A DNA stretch of 64,000 nucleotides from an uncultured Sphingomonadaceae bacterium (GTDB taxonomy: Bacteria > Pseudomonadota > Alphaproteobacteria > Sphingomonadales > Sphingomonadaceae). The stretch spans positions 1,364,001 through 1,428,000 of the forward strand of contig CANMBD010000001.1 in NCBI GenBank assembly GCA_947495985.1. Reading direction: 5' to 3'. The translations under genes were made by a program, and so were the position numbers. The notes below the pieces were generated by a model that saw only the letters and a list, made by a program, of their open reading frames with translations, was not told where the DNA came from and searched no databases. Below are positions 1-9,992 of the stretch, one piece after another (positions within the stretch are counted from its first letter, which is position 1; every line of letters starts with the position of its first letter).

Positions 1-75
1 TTTCAGTGTATCGGAATAATCACCGTCAAAATCCTTGCCATCTTCATAGTCTGACAGTTTGATATGTTTGCTCAT
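1..75 (-). CDS. N-terminal fragment of a protein resembling PPK2-type polyphosphate kinases (cut by window edge)
   Basis: Only the first 25 codons are present; the gene runs off the left edge. The ATG at 75 is preceded by a strong ribosome binding site, GAGGTGATCC, directly upstream. The peptide starts MSKHIKLSDYEDGKDFDGDY, which resembles the acidic 'DYE.G..F.GDY' beginning that I recall from class I polyphosphate kinase 2 proteins. That assignment rests on a short N-terminus and memory of the family, so it is tentative. If right, the gene would lie about 5 kb from ppx and ppk1, which would fit a polyphosphate neighbourhood. Confidence 0.45.
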   Translation of the reverse strand, partial: MSKHIKLSDYEDGKDFDGDYSDTLK

Positions 76-190
76 GGATCACCTCGATAATCTCGCGACT
101 GCCCGATATGTGCAGCGCATAGCCGCACAACTCAGAATGGCGACATACTATAGACCCGGAAAAAGAACCAACCTGTTAACCCTGTTTGGA

Positions 191-1168
191 TCAATCAGCC
201 TTTACCGGCGCCTCGACTGCATTGGTGTCGGCGCTGGCATAGCGAATATCCCAGTCATCCAGAGCCCGTTGACGATCTTCCACGCGGCGAATGGCCAGAT
301 CAATCTCGATTTTGCCACCGGGCAATTGACCGGCCTCCGCATAAAGGTTCAAAGCTTTTTCCAACGCACCCTCTTTTTCAGCGCACAGGCCGCGATTAAA
401 GGCGATTGATCGATGCGACGTGCTGTTTGCTGCGACTTGATCCCACATGCGACAGGCTTCCTGCTCATCGGTTTTGGTCATCTTCACCGCCGCTTTGAAA
501 AATTTGGCAGTGGCCTTGTCCATACCCTTGCGGCTCTCAAATACGCGGATATTTTCGCGCTTTTCTATCGGAGCCAGATCACGGCGCACTGCATGGGCGG
601 CGCTACTAATCATACCGCTTATAATGCCTTCACTGCTGGAGAAACTCTCTTTGCGGCCGCAAACAGTCTGTTCATTGCCATCAGATTTACGATCGGCGTA
701 AATGGTCTGGCCATCGCTGAAGCGGGACATGCGGATCTCTACCTGAAAATCGATAACGCGTTTAAGGCAGGGTACTTTTATGCTTTTGCGCTTTTCGCAT
801 TTGCCCTTGTCATCCCTCTCGATACAGCGTTCCCGATATTCACGTGTCTCATATTCTTCGATTCCTGCTGTTGCCGTTCCCGACAATGTTGCTTCCGGGT
901 CGATCGCCGAACGCCCCGCCATGATTTTAAAATATGGCGCACCGTCAATTTCGACGTCGCTGAGCTTGTCCTCTATGGCAAAAGCCAGCGCGGTGCCATC
1001 GCTGCCGCCAAAGCGGTCAATTGCGATGGATTTTATTGAGGCAATATTGGGAGCACGCGCTGGATAAAGGCCGTCAATGCGCAAAGTTTCCGCTTGTGCT
1101 GTAGCGGTCAGACATAGCCCTGCCACGCCGACTGCAACCATTTTGCTGATAACCAGAATTCGCATCAT
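191..1168 (-). CDS. Secreted protein of unknown function with a C-terminal TPR-like segment
   Basis: I do not recognise the family. The 325-residue product starts with a Sec signal peptide (hydrophobic core about residues 4-22, likely cleavage after TAQA at 26), so it should be periplasmic. The middle carries a cysteine-rich stretch (four Cys between about residues 115 and 170). The last third has alternating helices around 'AFNRGLCAEKEGALEKALNL', which look like one or two tetratricopeptide repeats. Two in-frame ATGs (1168 and 1165) follow a purine-rich GGGGG site. It lies downstream of, and on the same strand as, the hydrolase and aspS genes with about 100 bases between, so co-transcription is possible. 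Confidence 0.7.
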   Translation of the reverse strand: MMRILVISKMVAVGVAGLCLTATAQAETLRIDGLYPARAPNIASIKSIAIDRFGGSDGTALAFAIEDKLSDVEIDGAPYFKIMAGRSAIDPEATLSGTATAGIEEYETREYRERCIERDDKGKCEKRKSIKVPCLKRVIDFQVEIRMSRFSDGQTIYADRKSDGNEQTVCGRKESFSSSEGIISGMISSAAHAVRRDLAPIEKRENIRVFESRKGMDKATAKFFKAAVKMTKTDEQEACRMWDQVAANSTSHRSIAFNRGLCAEKEGALEKALNLYAEAGQLPGGKIEIDLAIRRVEDRQRALDDWDIRYASADTNAVEAPVKAD

Positions 1169-1271
1169 TTTACCCCCTATAAGTCATTCATAATGCGGAT
1201 TTATCCCAGCATAGGTGAACGGACAATTACGAGATTGTTCATATAAAAACCATATTAAATGAACAAACAGG

Positions 1272-2162
1272 TCAGATATCAGCACCGGCGGCAATATGGC
1301 TGGCAATCCCCTTTGGATCCTGCATCGGCATGAAATGTGAAAGCTCTGGTATAAAAACTTCCTGTGCATTGGGATATACATCCACCAAGCTGGGCCAAGT
1401 CGGACTGTTGGCGAAATCCCGCGCGGCTGTGACGTCATCATCCGCCGACTGCGCACGTAAGATGGTGACCGGCAATGTGTTCCGCTTTACCAGGGGATAG
1501 GGATCAACAGACCGAAAGCCTTCATAGACCGATGCTTCAAGATAGGGCGGACAGGCCAGAATATATCCGGCCCCATCATCCTCAGCGAGCAAACCATATT
1601 GGCAATAGTCCATCAGTACATCCGGCTGCCAAAGACTGAACGGGTGACGATCCTTGAAGGCGGAGAACATTGCCTCTGGAGACTCCCAGCTGTTACGTCG
1701 CCGCGACACCGGATTCTGATTGGGATCGATATCTGCCAAGGCCGGAGGGTCTTCATAGGCATCTGGCGCCGTGATCGTTGGATCAACCAGAACCAGCCGC
1801 TCGAATCGTTCCGGTTGAGCATCGGCAGTCTGGACAATCACATGAGCGCCCATGCTGTGCCCCACTCCAACGATATTTTCCAGGCCAAGCCCCACAACAA
1901 GCGCGCCGACATCGCGGCCCATCAGGTTCCAGTCACTCAGACTGTCGGGCTTACCGCTCCGGCCATGACCACGTTGATCAACGGCGATGACATGATAGCC
2001 AGATGGCAAGGCAGCGATCGTCTTGTCCCAACAGCGCGCATGGAAGCCCGTGGCATGGACCATCAGGATCGTCTGGTCGTCCGGATTGCCCCACTCAAAA
2101 TAGCACAGGTCCGTTTCGCCCTGTTGAAATCGCTTTTCTGTTGGCTGCCCCGCTTCGTTCAT
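1272..2162 (-). CDS. Alpha/beta-hydrolase fold protein
   Basis: A 296-residue single-domain alpha/beta hydrolase, probably a cytoplasmic esterase or related hydrolase; the substrate cannot be read from sequence. The oxyanion-hole region is [10 protein letters not shown] near residue 36, the nucleophile elbow is GHSMG with Ser103, and the catalytic His is in LSHFMP at about 276. [11 protein letters not shown] after strand 4 is typical of the family. Its ATG overlaps the aspS stop as ATGA, so it is translationally coupled to aspartyl-tRNA synthetase. That pairing looks like genome packing more than a shared pathway. Confidence 0.88.
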   Translation of the reverse strand: MNEAGQPTEKRFQQGETDLCYFEWGNPDDQTILMVHATGFHARCWDKTIAALPSGYHVIAVDQRGHGRSGKPDSLSDWNLMGRDVGALVVGLGLENIVGVGHSMGAHVIVQTADAQPERFERLVLVDPTITAPDAYEDPPALADIDPNQNPVSRRRNSWESPEAMFSAFKDRHPFSLWQPDVLMDYCQYGLLAEDDGAGYILACPPYLEASVYEGFRSVDPYPLVKRNTLPVTILRAQSADDDVTAARDFANSPTWPSLVDVYPNAQEVFIPELSHFMPMQDPKGIASHIAAGADI

Positions 2163-3943
2163 CCTTCTTTCGGCGGCTCCACGACACGGATATGCAGTTC
2201 GCGCAATTGCTTGGGCGAAACGCCGCTTGGCGCGCTCATCATCAGGTCTTCCGCTTTCTGGTTCATCGGAAAGAGCACGACTTCGCGGATATTTGGCTCG
2301 TCCGCCAGCAACATCACGATCCTGTCAACACCTGGCGCAGAACCACCATGCGGCGGCGCGCCATATTTCAGCGCATTGATCATACCGGAAAACTCACTGT
2401 CGACCGAGGCTTTGTCATAACCGGCAATTTCAAATGCCTTGTACATGATATCGGGGCGATGGTTCCGGATAGCGCCGGAGGACAGTTCGATACCGTTACA
2501 GACAATGTCATATTGCCACGCCAATATGTCGAGCGGATCTTTATTCTCCAAAGCCTCCATCTCGCCCTGCGGCATGGAGAACGGGTTATGCGAGAAGTCG
2601 AGCTTCTTCAATTCCTCGTCATATTCATACATTGGATAATCAACGACCCAGCAGAATTTAAATTCATTCTCGTTGATCAAGCCTAGTTGTTCGGCAGCAC
2701 GAGTACGCGCGACACCAGCCAGTTTTGCTGCTTCCGCTTCCTTACCAGCAGCAAAGAATACACCGTCATCAGGTCCACAGCCGAGATCAGCCAGCAATTT
2801 CGCCGTGCCCTCTTCGCCATGGTTTTTGGCAATCGGTCCGCCAGCAGCACCCTCTTTCATGTTGATGTAACCGAGACCCGCAAAGCCTTCGCCGCGTGCC
2901 CAGTTGTTCATGTCATCAAAGAATTTGCGGCTGTTCTTGCCTGCTTCGGGTGCGACAAAAGCGCGCACAGTGCCGCCGGATGCGGTGATCTTGTCAAACA
3001 GGCCAAAGCCGGAACCTTTGAAATGATCCGACACGTCCTGAATGATAATCGGGTTACGAAGATCGGGCTTGTCCGAGCCATATTTCAGCATCGACTCTTT
3101 GTAAGGGATACGTGGAAACTCACCGGCAGGCGTTACCGACTTGCCATTTGCAAATTCTTCAAAAACACCAGCCAGCACCGGTTCCAGCGCCTGGAACACA
3201 TCTTCCTGCGTTACAAAACTCATCTCGAGGTCGAGCTGGTAAAATTCACCGGGAGAGCGATCTGCCCGTGCGTCTTCATCGCGAAAGCACGGTGCGATTT
3301 GGAAATAGCGATCAAAGCCTGCGACCATCAGCATCTGTTTAAACATCTGCGGCGCCTGTGGCAGCGCATAGAATTTGCCGGGATGCACACGGCTTGGCAC
3401 CAAATAATCGCGCGCGCCTTCCGGAGATGAAGCAGTCAGGATCGGGGTCTGAAACTCTGTAAAGCCCTGTTCAACCATGCGGTTGCGCAGCGAAGCAATC
3501 ACCTTGGAACGCAACATCATATTGGCGTGCACTTTTTCACGCCGCAGGTCGAGGAAGCGGTAACGCAAACGGATATCTTCGGGATATTCCTGTTCACCAA
3601 ACACCGGCATTGGCAATTCGTCCGCGGGGCCCTGCATTTCGACAGCTTTGGCCACCAACTCAACTTCGCCAGTTGGCAGATTTGAATTGACCGTCTCTGA
3701 CGAACGCGCCGCGACCCTACCGGTGACGGTAATCACCGATTCTTTGCGCGCCGAATCCAGCAGCTTGAACGCATCACTGCCTTCTTCGCTGACAATCTGC
3801 GTCAGACCGAAATGGTCGCGCAAGTCAACGAAGAGCAAATTGCCATGATCACGAACGTTGTGAACCCAGCCGGACAGGCGGACTTCTTCACCAACATTGG
3901 CGGCGCGAAGCTGTGAACAGTTATGGGAGCGATATGCGTGCAT
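2159..3943 (-). CDS. aspS: Aspartyl-tRNA synthetase, bacterial type
   Basis: A class II synthetase that charges tRNA-Asp; in many alphaproteobacteria it is non-discriminating and also charges tRNA-Asn for GatCAB, which cannot be decided here. The N-terminal OB-fold anticodon domain is clear ([14 protein letters not shown], about residues 18-31). Motif 2 is [20 protein letters not shown] and motif 3 is GVDRIVMLL near the C-terminus; a bacterial GAD insertion lies between them. The reading frame is open to 3997, but the start at 3943 (MHAYRSH) matches the family and has AAAGG eight bases upstream, giving 594 residues. It diverges from rnd. Confidence 0.97.
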   Translation of the reverse strand: MHAYRSHNCSQLRAANVGEEVRLSGWVHNVRDHGNLLFVDLRDHFGLTQIVSEEGSDAFKLLDSARKESVITVTGRVAARSSETVNSNLPTGEVELVAKAVEMQGPADELPMPVFGEQEYPEDIRLRYRFLDLRREKVHANMMLRSKVIASLRNRMVEQGFTEFQTPILTASSPEGARDYLVPSRVHPGKFYALPQAPQMFKQMLMVAGFDRYFQIAPCFRDEDARADRSPGEFYQLDLEMSFVTQEDVFQALEPVLAGVFEEFANGKSVTPAGEFPRIPYKESMLKYGSDKPDLRNPIIIQDVSDHFKGSGFGLFDKITASGGTVRAFVAPEAGKNSRKFFDDMNNWARGEGFAGLGYINMKEGAAGGPIAKNHGEEGTAKLLADLGCGPDDGVFFAAGKEAEAAKLAGVARTRAAEQLGLINENEFKFCWVVDYPMYEYDEELKKLDFSHNPFSMPQGEMEALENKDPLDILAWQYDIVCNGIELSSGAIRNHRPDIMYKAFEIAGYDKASVDSEFSGMINALKYGAPPHGGSAPGVDRIVMLLADEPNIREVVLFPMNQKAEDLMMSAPSGVSPKQLRELHIRVVEPPKEG

Positions 3944-4141
3944 GATGAACCTTTGATGTGAGAGATCACTATTTTGTTGATATTCGCTGCCTAACACAGG
4001 TCAGCGCTGCTTTTGTCAAGGAAGAAGGTGGAATGAACGGCCATAATTCGCCCCTAGCAAAAGGCCAGCGGGGTTTATTGATAATAGACAATCTCTATCG
4101 GAAATGTTTGCGACACTCCGCTCAGCTTGTATAGATGCGGC

Positions 4142-5332
4142 ATGAAAATTCATCCTTTACTGACTGACAGTCAGGATATTGCCGATATTTGCGAACGCTT
4201 TTCGACCGCTGAGTTTGTTGCGGTCGATACAGAGTTCATGCGAGAAAATACTTATTGGCCGATCCTCTGCCTCATCCAGATTTCTGATGGCAAGGAAGCG
4301 GCTGCGATTGATCCGCTCGCCAAGGACGTTGATCTCAAGCCTTTGCTCGACTTGCTGGTCAATAATGAAGATGTACTGAAAATCTTTCACGCTGGGGGCC
4401 AGGACGTGGAGATTATCCACAACATGACCGGCAAAACCCCTCACCCGATTTTCGACACCCAGGTCGCAGCCATGGCATTGGGGCCAAGCGAGCAAATCGG
4501 TTATGCCAATCTGGTTGACAGCTGGTTGGGCATCACGCTGGACAAAGGTGCCCGTTTCACAGACTGGTCGCGACGCCCACTCAATGACCGGCAGATTAAA
4601 TATGCCATTGGTGATGTCACGCATTTGTCGGCCATTTTTCCGATGATGCTGGAAAAGCTGATCGAAACGGGGCGCGGTATCTGGATCAATGCCGAAATGG
4701 AAAAGCTGGCTGATCCCGCAAACTATGTGAATGATCCTCAAAATTCATGGCGGCGCGTCAAATTTCAGGGGCGCAATCTGGAATCTTTAGGCCGATTGAA
4801 AGCCCTGGCGGCCTGGCGGGAAAAAGAGGCGCAATCCAAAGACATGCCACGCGGCAGGATCATGCGCGACGAAACGCTGGCTGATATCGCCGCCCATCCA
4901 CCAAAAGACCAGGCCAAGCTGTCACAAGTACGCGGATTGTCATCTGGCTGGAAAAATAATGATATTGGCGAACGGTTGATGGAAGCACTGGCCAGTGCGC
5001 AACCTTTGACGAAAGACGAGTTGCCTGAACGCAATGGTCGCCGCCCCAAATTTAGCAAAGAGAATGCGTTAGTCGCCGATTTGCTGAAGTTACTTCTGAA
5101 AATCCGGTCTTCGGAAATGAGCGTTGCTTCGAAACTGCTGGCCCGCGCTGATGATCTTGAACGTATTGTCGGTGGTGAACGGGACGGCGTCGCTCTCCTG
5201 GAAGGCTGGAGATATGAAGAATTTGGACGTGACGCGATCGATTTGATCGAGGGTCGGATGAGTTTTACGGTCCAGGATGGTAAACTGAAAATGACCCATC
5301 AACCCGAAACTACAAGCAAAGAAGTGCAATGA
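4142..5332 (+). CDS. rnd: Ribonuclease D
   Basis: A 3'-5' exoribonuclease of the DEDD family that trims stable RNA such as tRNA precursors. The exonuclease domain fills the first half: Exo I is VDTEFMRENTYW (Asp29, Glu31), Exo II is FHAGGQDVEII, and Exo III is YAIGDVTHL with the DEDDy tyrosine. A C-terminal HRDC helical region follows from about residue 210. The start at 4142 (MKIHPLL) is preferred over the in-frame codon at 4127, which would add five residues. The stop overlaps the next gene as ATGA. Confidence 0.95.
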   Translation: MKIHPLLTDSQDIADICERFSTAEFVAVDTEFMRENTYWPILCLIQISDGKEAAAIDPLAKDVDLKPLLDLLVNNEDVLKIFHAGGQDVEIIHNMTGKTPHPIFDTQVAAMALGPSEQIGYANLVDSWLGITLDKGARFTDWSRRPLNDRQIKYAIGDVTHLSAIFPMMLEKLIETGRGIWINAEMEKLADPANYVNDPQNSWRRVKFQGRNLESLGRLKALAAWREKEAQSKDMPRGRIMRDETLADIAAHPPKDQAKLSQVRGLSSGWKNNDIGERLMEALASAQPLTKDELPERNGRRPKFSKENALVADLLKLLLKIRSSEMSVASKLLARADDLERIVGGERDGVALLEGWRYEEFGRDAIDLIEGRMSFTVQDGKLKMTHQPETTSKEVQ

Positions 5333-5634
5333 AGAACGTCTTGTTTGCCTTAGTGATTTGTCCCGTACTGGTAGCCTGCTCTACGACTGTTGAAGAGCCA
5401 GAGGTCCCAGAACGCGGAGTTACGGCAGGATATGCCTGCGCGGCAGAAAACCTTCGACCATTTGTCGGACGATCAGCCAATGAAGAGACTGGAGCCAATG
5501 CGCTCAAACAATCTGGTGCAAAAACTCTACGCTGGATAGCCCCGCGTAGCGCCATAACGATGGATTTTCGTCAAGACCGCCTGAATATTGAATATGATGA
5601 TGCTATGACAATCACGCACATCTATTGCGGTTGA
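5329..5634 (+). CDS. Peptidase inhibitor I78-family lipoprotein
   Basis: A 101-residue exported protein with a lipoprotein signal peptide (VLVAC, lipidated Cys17 expected). The mature part matches the I78 elastase-inhibitor family: an N-terminal Cys in YACAAENLRPFVG, a central SGAKTLRWIAP, the conserved DFRQDRLNIEYD and a terminal Cys in IYCG, the two Cys probably forming a disulfide. It would sit in the periplasm or at the outer membrane and inhibit serine peptidases. Its ATG overlaps the rnd stop, so it is translationally coupled to a cytoplasmic RNase although the two have no evident link. Confidence 0.88.
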   Translation: MKNVLFALVICPVLVACSTTVEEPEVPERGVTAGYACAAENLRPFVGRSANEETGANALKQSGAKTLRWIAPRSAITMDFRQDRLNIEYDDAMTITHIYCG

Positions 5635-5641
5635 CCGGAAC

Positions 5642-7147
5642 TTATTCGGTTACCAAAACAGGCTCCAGTTCGAGCATGTTCGCGAGTTGAATATGCCGTT
5701 TTTCCACAGCATCTCCATAAAGATCGCGCAGATCGGCGGCCATGACAATCTCCAGTCGACCGTCAATTTTGCGAAGCTGCGTCTGTTCCAATGGATTGCG
5801 GGTGCCGCCGCTCAGTCTTTGGCCTAGCCGCATCGCCAAACCCCAACAGATCGCACGCTGCGTTGCCTTTTCGCTAGCGAGCCTGCCGCCTCCGGAAAAG
5901 ATATTAGCCCCGCCGCCAAAACTGGTGAACAGGGCTTGGCCCAGCAACTCCCGTTCGGCGCCAGTTATGCCGACCCAGTTGCCGTGCAGGCCCATGACCA
6001 AACCTCGTTCAGCGCGGAAATTCGGATTGGCGCGCCATGCCACATCGCCAAGGTTGCAAGCCGCCTGTCTTATGCGCTGCCACTCCGGAGGATCTTCGGA
6101 GAAAATCGGCGCAATCCATTTTCCCAGCAATTTGCTGTTCGCGGGAAACCGGGCCTGGGCTGCTCCCGATTCCTCAGTGGCGAGTAACAGCGGATCACGT
6201 TTGCTTTCCGGTTTGCTGACATTTTTGAACAATAAGCCTTCCCGAACACCATATGCCGATACGATCATGGTGCTACTTCCCAGATAGCGAACAATGAACG
6301 ACAAAAGCCACGCCGCATCATCCAGCGTGGGAATTCGGGAAGTCGACAGGCCGGGAACCGCTTTTAACTTTGCCTTGTTCATCCGGGCGAGCTGCCTGAC
6401 CAATCGCCGTGCGCGCTGAGGCTGCATTTCATAGTGATGAATGACTGGCAGCGGATAACCGCTGTCAAACATGTCGAGCCGCGCCAGCGACCGCCAGGAA
6501 CCACCAACAAGATAAAATGGCAGCTCCTGCGCATTTTGATCCCAACCAGTTTTCTTGAGCATCTTACGCACCTGACGTTTGAGCTTGTCCTTACCCTTGG
6601 CTCTCAAATTGGCGACACGCAGCACACCAAGCGGGAAACTGTGACGTTCCACCACCTTGCCCTTGTCGATCATCGCCAACTCAAGGCTACCGCCGCCCAG
6701 ATCACCGACAATACCTTTGGCATCGGGAATGGCCGACAGCACCCCCAATCCGGCCAGTTCCGCCTCTTCTTCACCCTGAAGAACCTGGGTCTCAAAGCCT
6801 ATTTCCCAAGCGGCCTTGAGCAGATCCTTGCCATTACTGGCATCACGCACGGCAGCGGTAGCGAAACATTTGATCGAGTCCACATCCATCTGAGTGCAAA
6901 GCCGGTAAAAACGTTCCAGTGCCTGAACCGCAAGCGCCATGGAATTCTCCGCAATGGCACCTGTCGTTGCAAGTTCTTTACCCAATCCAGCCATTACTTT
7001 TTCATTGAATAATATCGCCGGGACCCTTGCAGCACCCTGATAGACAACCAGGCGGATCGAGTTGGAACCGATATCGACAATCGCGGTCCGCCGGTTGGTC
7101 CGCGGTGCCTTTCTCTTTCTGGTTATTTGCAATCCCCCGACCTGCAT
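5642..7147 (-). CDS. ppx: Exopolyphosphatase / Ppx-GppA phosphatase family
   Basis: Hydrolyses terminal phosphate from inorganic polyphosphate and possibly pppGpp. The 501-residue product has the ASKHA-fold N-terminal domains: phosphate-1 loop IVDIGSNSIRLVVYQ near residue 24, and phosphate-2 loop GDLGGGSLELA near residue 147. The C-terminal part resembles the HD-like domain of long Ppx proteins. It starts 13 bases after the ppk1 stop on the same strand, so degradation and synthesis of polyphosphate are encoded in one operon. It converges with the I78 gene with only seven bases between stops. Confidence 0.94.
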   Translation of the reverse strand: MQVGGLQITRKRKAPRTNRRTAIVDIGSNSIRLVVYQGAARVPAILFNEKVMAGLGKELATTGAIAENSMALAVQALERFYRLCTQMDVDSIKCFATAAVRDASNGKDLLKAAWEIGFETQVLQGEEEAELAGLGVLSAIPDAKGIVGDLGGGSLELAMIDKGKVVERHSFPLGVLRVANLRAKGKDKLKRQVRKMLKKTGWDQNAQELPFYLVGGSWRSLARLDMFDSGYPLPVIHHYEMQPQRARRLVRQLARMNKAKLKAVPGLSTSRIPTLDDAAWLLSFIVRYLGSSTMIVSAYGVREGLLFKNVSKPESKRDPLLLATEESGAAQARFPANSKLLGKWIAPIFSEDPPEWQRIRQAACNLGDVAWRANPNFRAERGLVMGLHGNWVGITGAERELLGQALFTSFGGGANIFSGGGRLASEKATQRAICWGLAMRLGQRLSGGTRNPLEQTQLRKIDGRLEIVMAADLRDLYGDAVEKRHIQLANMLELEPVLVTE

Positions 7148-7160
7148 CTGGTAATCGCGT

Positions 7161-9341
7161 TCAGGCTTTTTTCTTGCGTCGGCGAAGAGACAGTCGTGGT
7201 ACGGCGTTGCTTTTGTTCAAAGCCTTGCCGCGACCGGACAGCGACGGGTTTGTCATGAAATAACGGTGCAGGTTGAACGATTTTTCCGATGGTTCAACTC
7301 TTGTGTAACTGCCGTCGCTATTCAGTTCCCAGCTCTGTTCATCGTCAATCAGATTAGCCACCATCACCTGATCCAATATCTGATCATGTACCGTCGGATT
7401 GGTGATTGGAATCATATATTCCACGCGCCGATCAAGGTTGCGCGGCATCCAGTCTGCTGAACTGATGTAAAGTGCTGCTTCATCATTTGGTAAATCCCCG
7501 CCATTACCAAAAGCCCAGATCCGGCTGTGTTCCAGAAAGCGCCCGATAACCGACTTGACTCGAATATGGTCAGACATGCCCGGCACACCCGGTCGCAAAC
7601 AGCAAATCCCGCGTATCACCAGATCAATCTCGACCCCCGCATTGCTGGCCGCGTAAAGTTTTTCGATTAACGCGGGATCAACGAGCGAGTTCATCTTCGC
7701 CCAAACCATACCGGGCTTCCCGGACCTCACATTGGCAATTTCACGGTCAATCAAATCCATCAGATCGCGCCGCATGTAACGCGGAGACATCGAAATCATT
7801 TCCAGTTTTTCTGGTTCAACATAACCGGTGATGTAGTTAAACAATTGCGCTGCATCACGAGCGGCTTTGGGGTCCGCCGTAAAGAAGCTGAGATCTGTAT
7901 AAATCTTGGCTGTTATAGGGTGATAGTTGCCAGTTCCGAAGTGGCAGTAGGTCCGATAACCTTCTTGTTCCTTGCGGATAACCATTGATATCTTGGCGTG
8001 GGTTTTCCACTCGATAAAACCATAAACGACCTGCACACCCGCTCGCTCCAGCGCGCTGGCCCAAAGCAGATTTTGCTCTTCGTCAAAACGTGCTTTCAAC
8101 TCGACAATAGCCGTCACCGATTTTCCGGCTTCTGCCGCATCGATCAGAGCACGAATAACAGCAGACTGTTTACCGGCACGATAAAGCGTCTGTTTGATCG
8201 CAACTACATCAGGGTCAGCCGCGGCCTGGCGTAGAAACTCGATCACCACCTCAAACGATTCATAAGGATGGTGAACAAGAATATCCTTATCGCGGATCGC
8301 CGCAAAACAATCCCCGCCATGCTCCCGAATCCGTTCGGGAAAGCGCGGGCTATAGGGCGTGAATTTCAAATCCGGACGATCTTCATCCACCAGCAAGTCA
8401 AGATCACCGATGCCAACCAGGCCTTTCACCCGGCTTTCCGTCGCACCTTCTGTCAAAAGATTCTCGCGTAACAGCGCAACGACCGCATCTGACAGGCCTG
8501 GCCCCATCTCAAGCCGGATGACATCACCCCGACGCCGGCGTTTGATGGCGCTACGGAAATAGCGAACCAAGTCTTCGGCTTCTTCTTCCACCTCTATATC
8601 GCTGTCGCGAATGATCCTGAAAAGGCCGCTATTGGTTACGTTATAGCCTGGGAATAACTGGTCTGAATAACATTGAATGACCGATTCCACCGAAACATAA
8701 GTCGGTGTTTCATCAGGCATCCGAATGAACCGCGGCAAGCCTGACGGGATCATCACCAATTCCCGTATCCGTTGGTTATCGGATTGCCTTACCAAGTCAA
8801 ATACCAGGCTGAGCCCCTTATTCGGAATGAACGGAAAGGGGTGAGCGGGATCAAGAGCCTGGGGCGTCAGAACCGGAAAAATCTGATCCAGAAAATGCTG
8901 TTTCAACCAAGCATCGCTGGAATTCCCCAACTGTTCCGCATCAAGGACATGTATGTCCTCTTCCGCCAGCGCAGCCGACAGCTGATCCCAGACTTGCTGC
9001 TGATTGCCCATCAGCTTGTCGCTATGAGAAGCAATTGCCAGCAATTGCTGTTTGGCGGTCAATCCATCAGCAGAACGTTCCTCAATATTCTGGCGAAACT
9101 GGCCGACCAGCCCAGCAAAGCGGACCATGAAAAACTCGTCCAGATTACTCCCGGAAATTGACAGGAAGCGCAAACGCTCCAGTAATGGATGCGAGCTATT
9201 CTGCGCCTCTTCAATGACCCGGTCGTTGAAACCAAGCCAACTTAACTCGCGATTGAAATAGCGTTCGGAGCCCCCGTCATCGACAGAAAATGAGCTGTCA
9301 TCTTCTTCGGTATCTGGTGCCTGGGGGACAAGACTATCCAT
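7161..9341 (-). CDS. ppk1: Polyphosphate kinase 1
   Basis: Polymerises the gamma-phosphate of ATP into polyphosphate. The 726-residue length and order of N, head, C1 and C2 domains are normal. The N-terminus has YFNRELSWLGFNDRV. The phosphohistidine region is seen in KTHAKISMV followed by CHFGTGNYHP, and YRAGKQSAVIRAL precedes it. The start ATG follows the hda stop without a gap (TGAATG), so hda, ppk1 and ppx are read as one coupled unit. The C-terminus is a basic tail (RRRKKKA). Confidence 0.97.
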   Translation of the reverse strand: MDSLVPQAPDTEEDDSSFSVDDGGSERYFNRELSWLGFNDRVIEEAQNSSHPLLERLRFLSISGSNLDEFFMVRFAGLVGQFRQNIEERSADGLTAKQQLLAIASHSDKLMGNQQQVWDQLSAALAEEDIHVLDAEQLGNSSDAWLKQHFLDQIFPVLTPQALDPAHPFPFIPNKGLSLVFDLVRQSDNQRIRELVMIPSGLPRFIRMPDETPTYVSVESVIQCYSDQLFPGYNVTNSGLFRIIRDSDIEVEEEAEDLVRYFRSAIKRRRRGDVIRLEMGPGLSDAVVALLRENLLTEGATESRVKGLVGIGDLDLLVDEDRPDLKFTPYSPRFPERIREHGGDCFAAIRDKDILVHHPYESFEVVIEFLRQAAADPDVVAIKQTLYRAGKQSAVIRALIDAAEAGKSVTAIVELKARFDEEQNLLWASALERAGVQVVYGFIEWKTHAKISMVIRKEQEGYRTYCHFGTGNYHPITAKIYTDLSFFTADPKAARDAAQLFNYITGYVEPEKLEMISMSPRYMRRDLMDLIDREIANVRSGKPGMVWAKMNSLVDPALIEKLYAASNAGVEIDLVIRGICCLRPGVPGMSDHIRVKSVIGRFLEHSRIWAFGNGGDLPNDEAALYISSADWMPRNLDRRVEYMIPITNPTVHDQILDQVMVANLIDDEQSWELNSDGSYTRVEPSEKSFNLHRYFMTNPSLSGRGKALNKSNAVPRLSLRRRKKKA

Positions 9342-9992
9342 TCAACCTTCCTTACCATCTTGGGCTGTTTTTGGTTCAGCCCCGGTTTCATGTTCATCCG
9401 CCTGCTGCTGCGCCAATGCATCAATGGCAATAGAGCGCGTGATCGGCTTTTTTCTTTCTATAGCAAGAATATTCATATTTTGCGCCAAAAGCTGAACATC
9501 TTGATAACTTCGTTCCATCCGTTTTCCGAGATAAGACAGCGCCTCTTCAGAGATGGAAAGACCGCGCAGCGCAAAATATTTCTGGAACAGCCCTGTAATC
9601 ATAGCTTCGTCTGGCGGGCCTATCTCGATAAGCAGAGAAGCTGCCAATCGGGATTGAAGATCAGGAAGCTCGACGCACCAATTGGAGACCGGTTCGGATG
9701 AGACAAGAAGCAATGGTTTTTCCTCTTGTCTGGCGCGATTCCAGAGATGGAAAAGATCATGGTCGGCCATATCCCTTGCATCATCGACAACATGACCGCC
9801 GCTATCACGCTCAAATTGCTGCGCCATGGCAGATTTGCCTGCTGCTTTGCCGCCAATCAATATCGCAGTAAGATGCGGCCAGCTTTGCCAATTACAGAGA
9901 TGATCATGCGCCTGAGCATTGGCATCGGTAACGATATAACCATCATCCTGCACTGCTAAGGCTGAATCCAAAGGAAGGGCAATCTGGTTCAC
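9342..9992 (-). CDS. hdaA: DnaA-regulatory protein Hda/HdaA
   Basis: A DnaA-related AAA+ protein that promotes hydrolysis of DnaA-bound ATP after replication has started. The N-terminus carries the sliding-clamp-binding peptide QIALPL (residues 3-8), the hallmark of Hda. A P-loop-like GGKAAGKS and a lid domain follow, and there is no DnaA domain IV, which accounts for the short length of 216 residues. It overlaps the upstream gene by four bases and abuts ppk1. Position next to a DUF2066-like gene and purM is a common alphaproteobacterial arrangement. Confidence 0.9.
   Translation of the reverse strand: MNQIALPLDSALAVQDDGYIVTDANAQAHDHLCNWQSWPHLTAILIGGKAAGKSAMAQQFERDSGGHVVDDARDMADHDLFHLWNRARQEEKPLLLVSSEPVSNWCVELPDLQSRLAASLLIEIGPPDEAMITGLFQKYFALRGLSISEEALSYLGKRMERSYQDVQLLAQNMNILAIERKKPITRSIAIDALAQQQADEHETGAEPKTAQDGKEG

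Noticed and set aside
413..1039. 208-codon plus-strand ORF opposite the secreted protein
   Set aside because: It lies wholly antisense to a gene with signal peptide and ribosome site, and its composition is that of a frame shadow.
1235..1266. Inverted repeat TTGTTCAT ... ATGAACAA after the hydrolase gene
   Set aside because: Stem of eight AT-rich pairs with a 16-base loop and no clear T tract; too weak to call a terminator.
2003..2686. 227-codon plus-strand ORF across the hydrolase/aspS junction
   Set aside because: Antisense to the unmistakable aspS; no family features.
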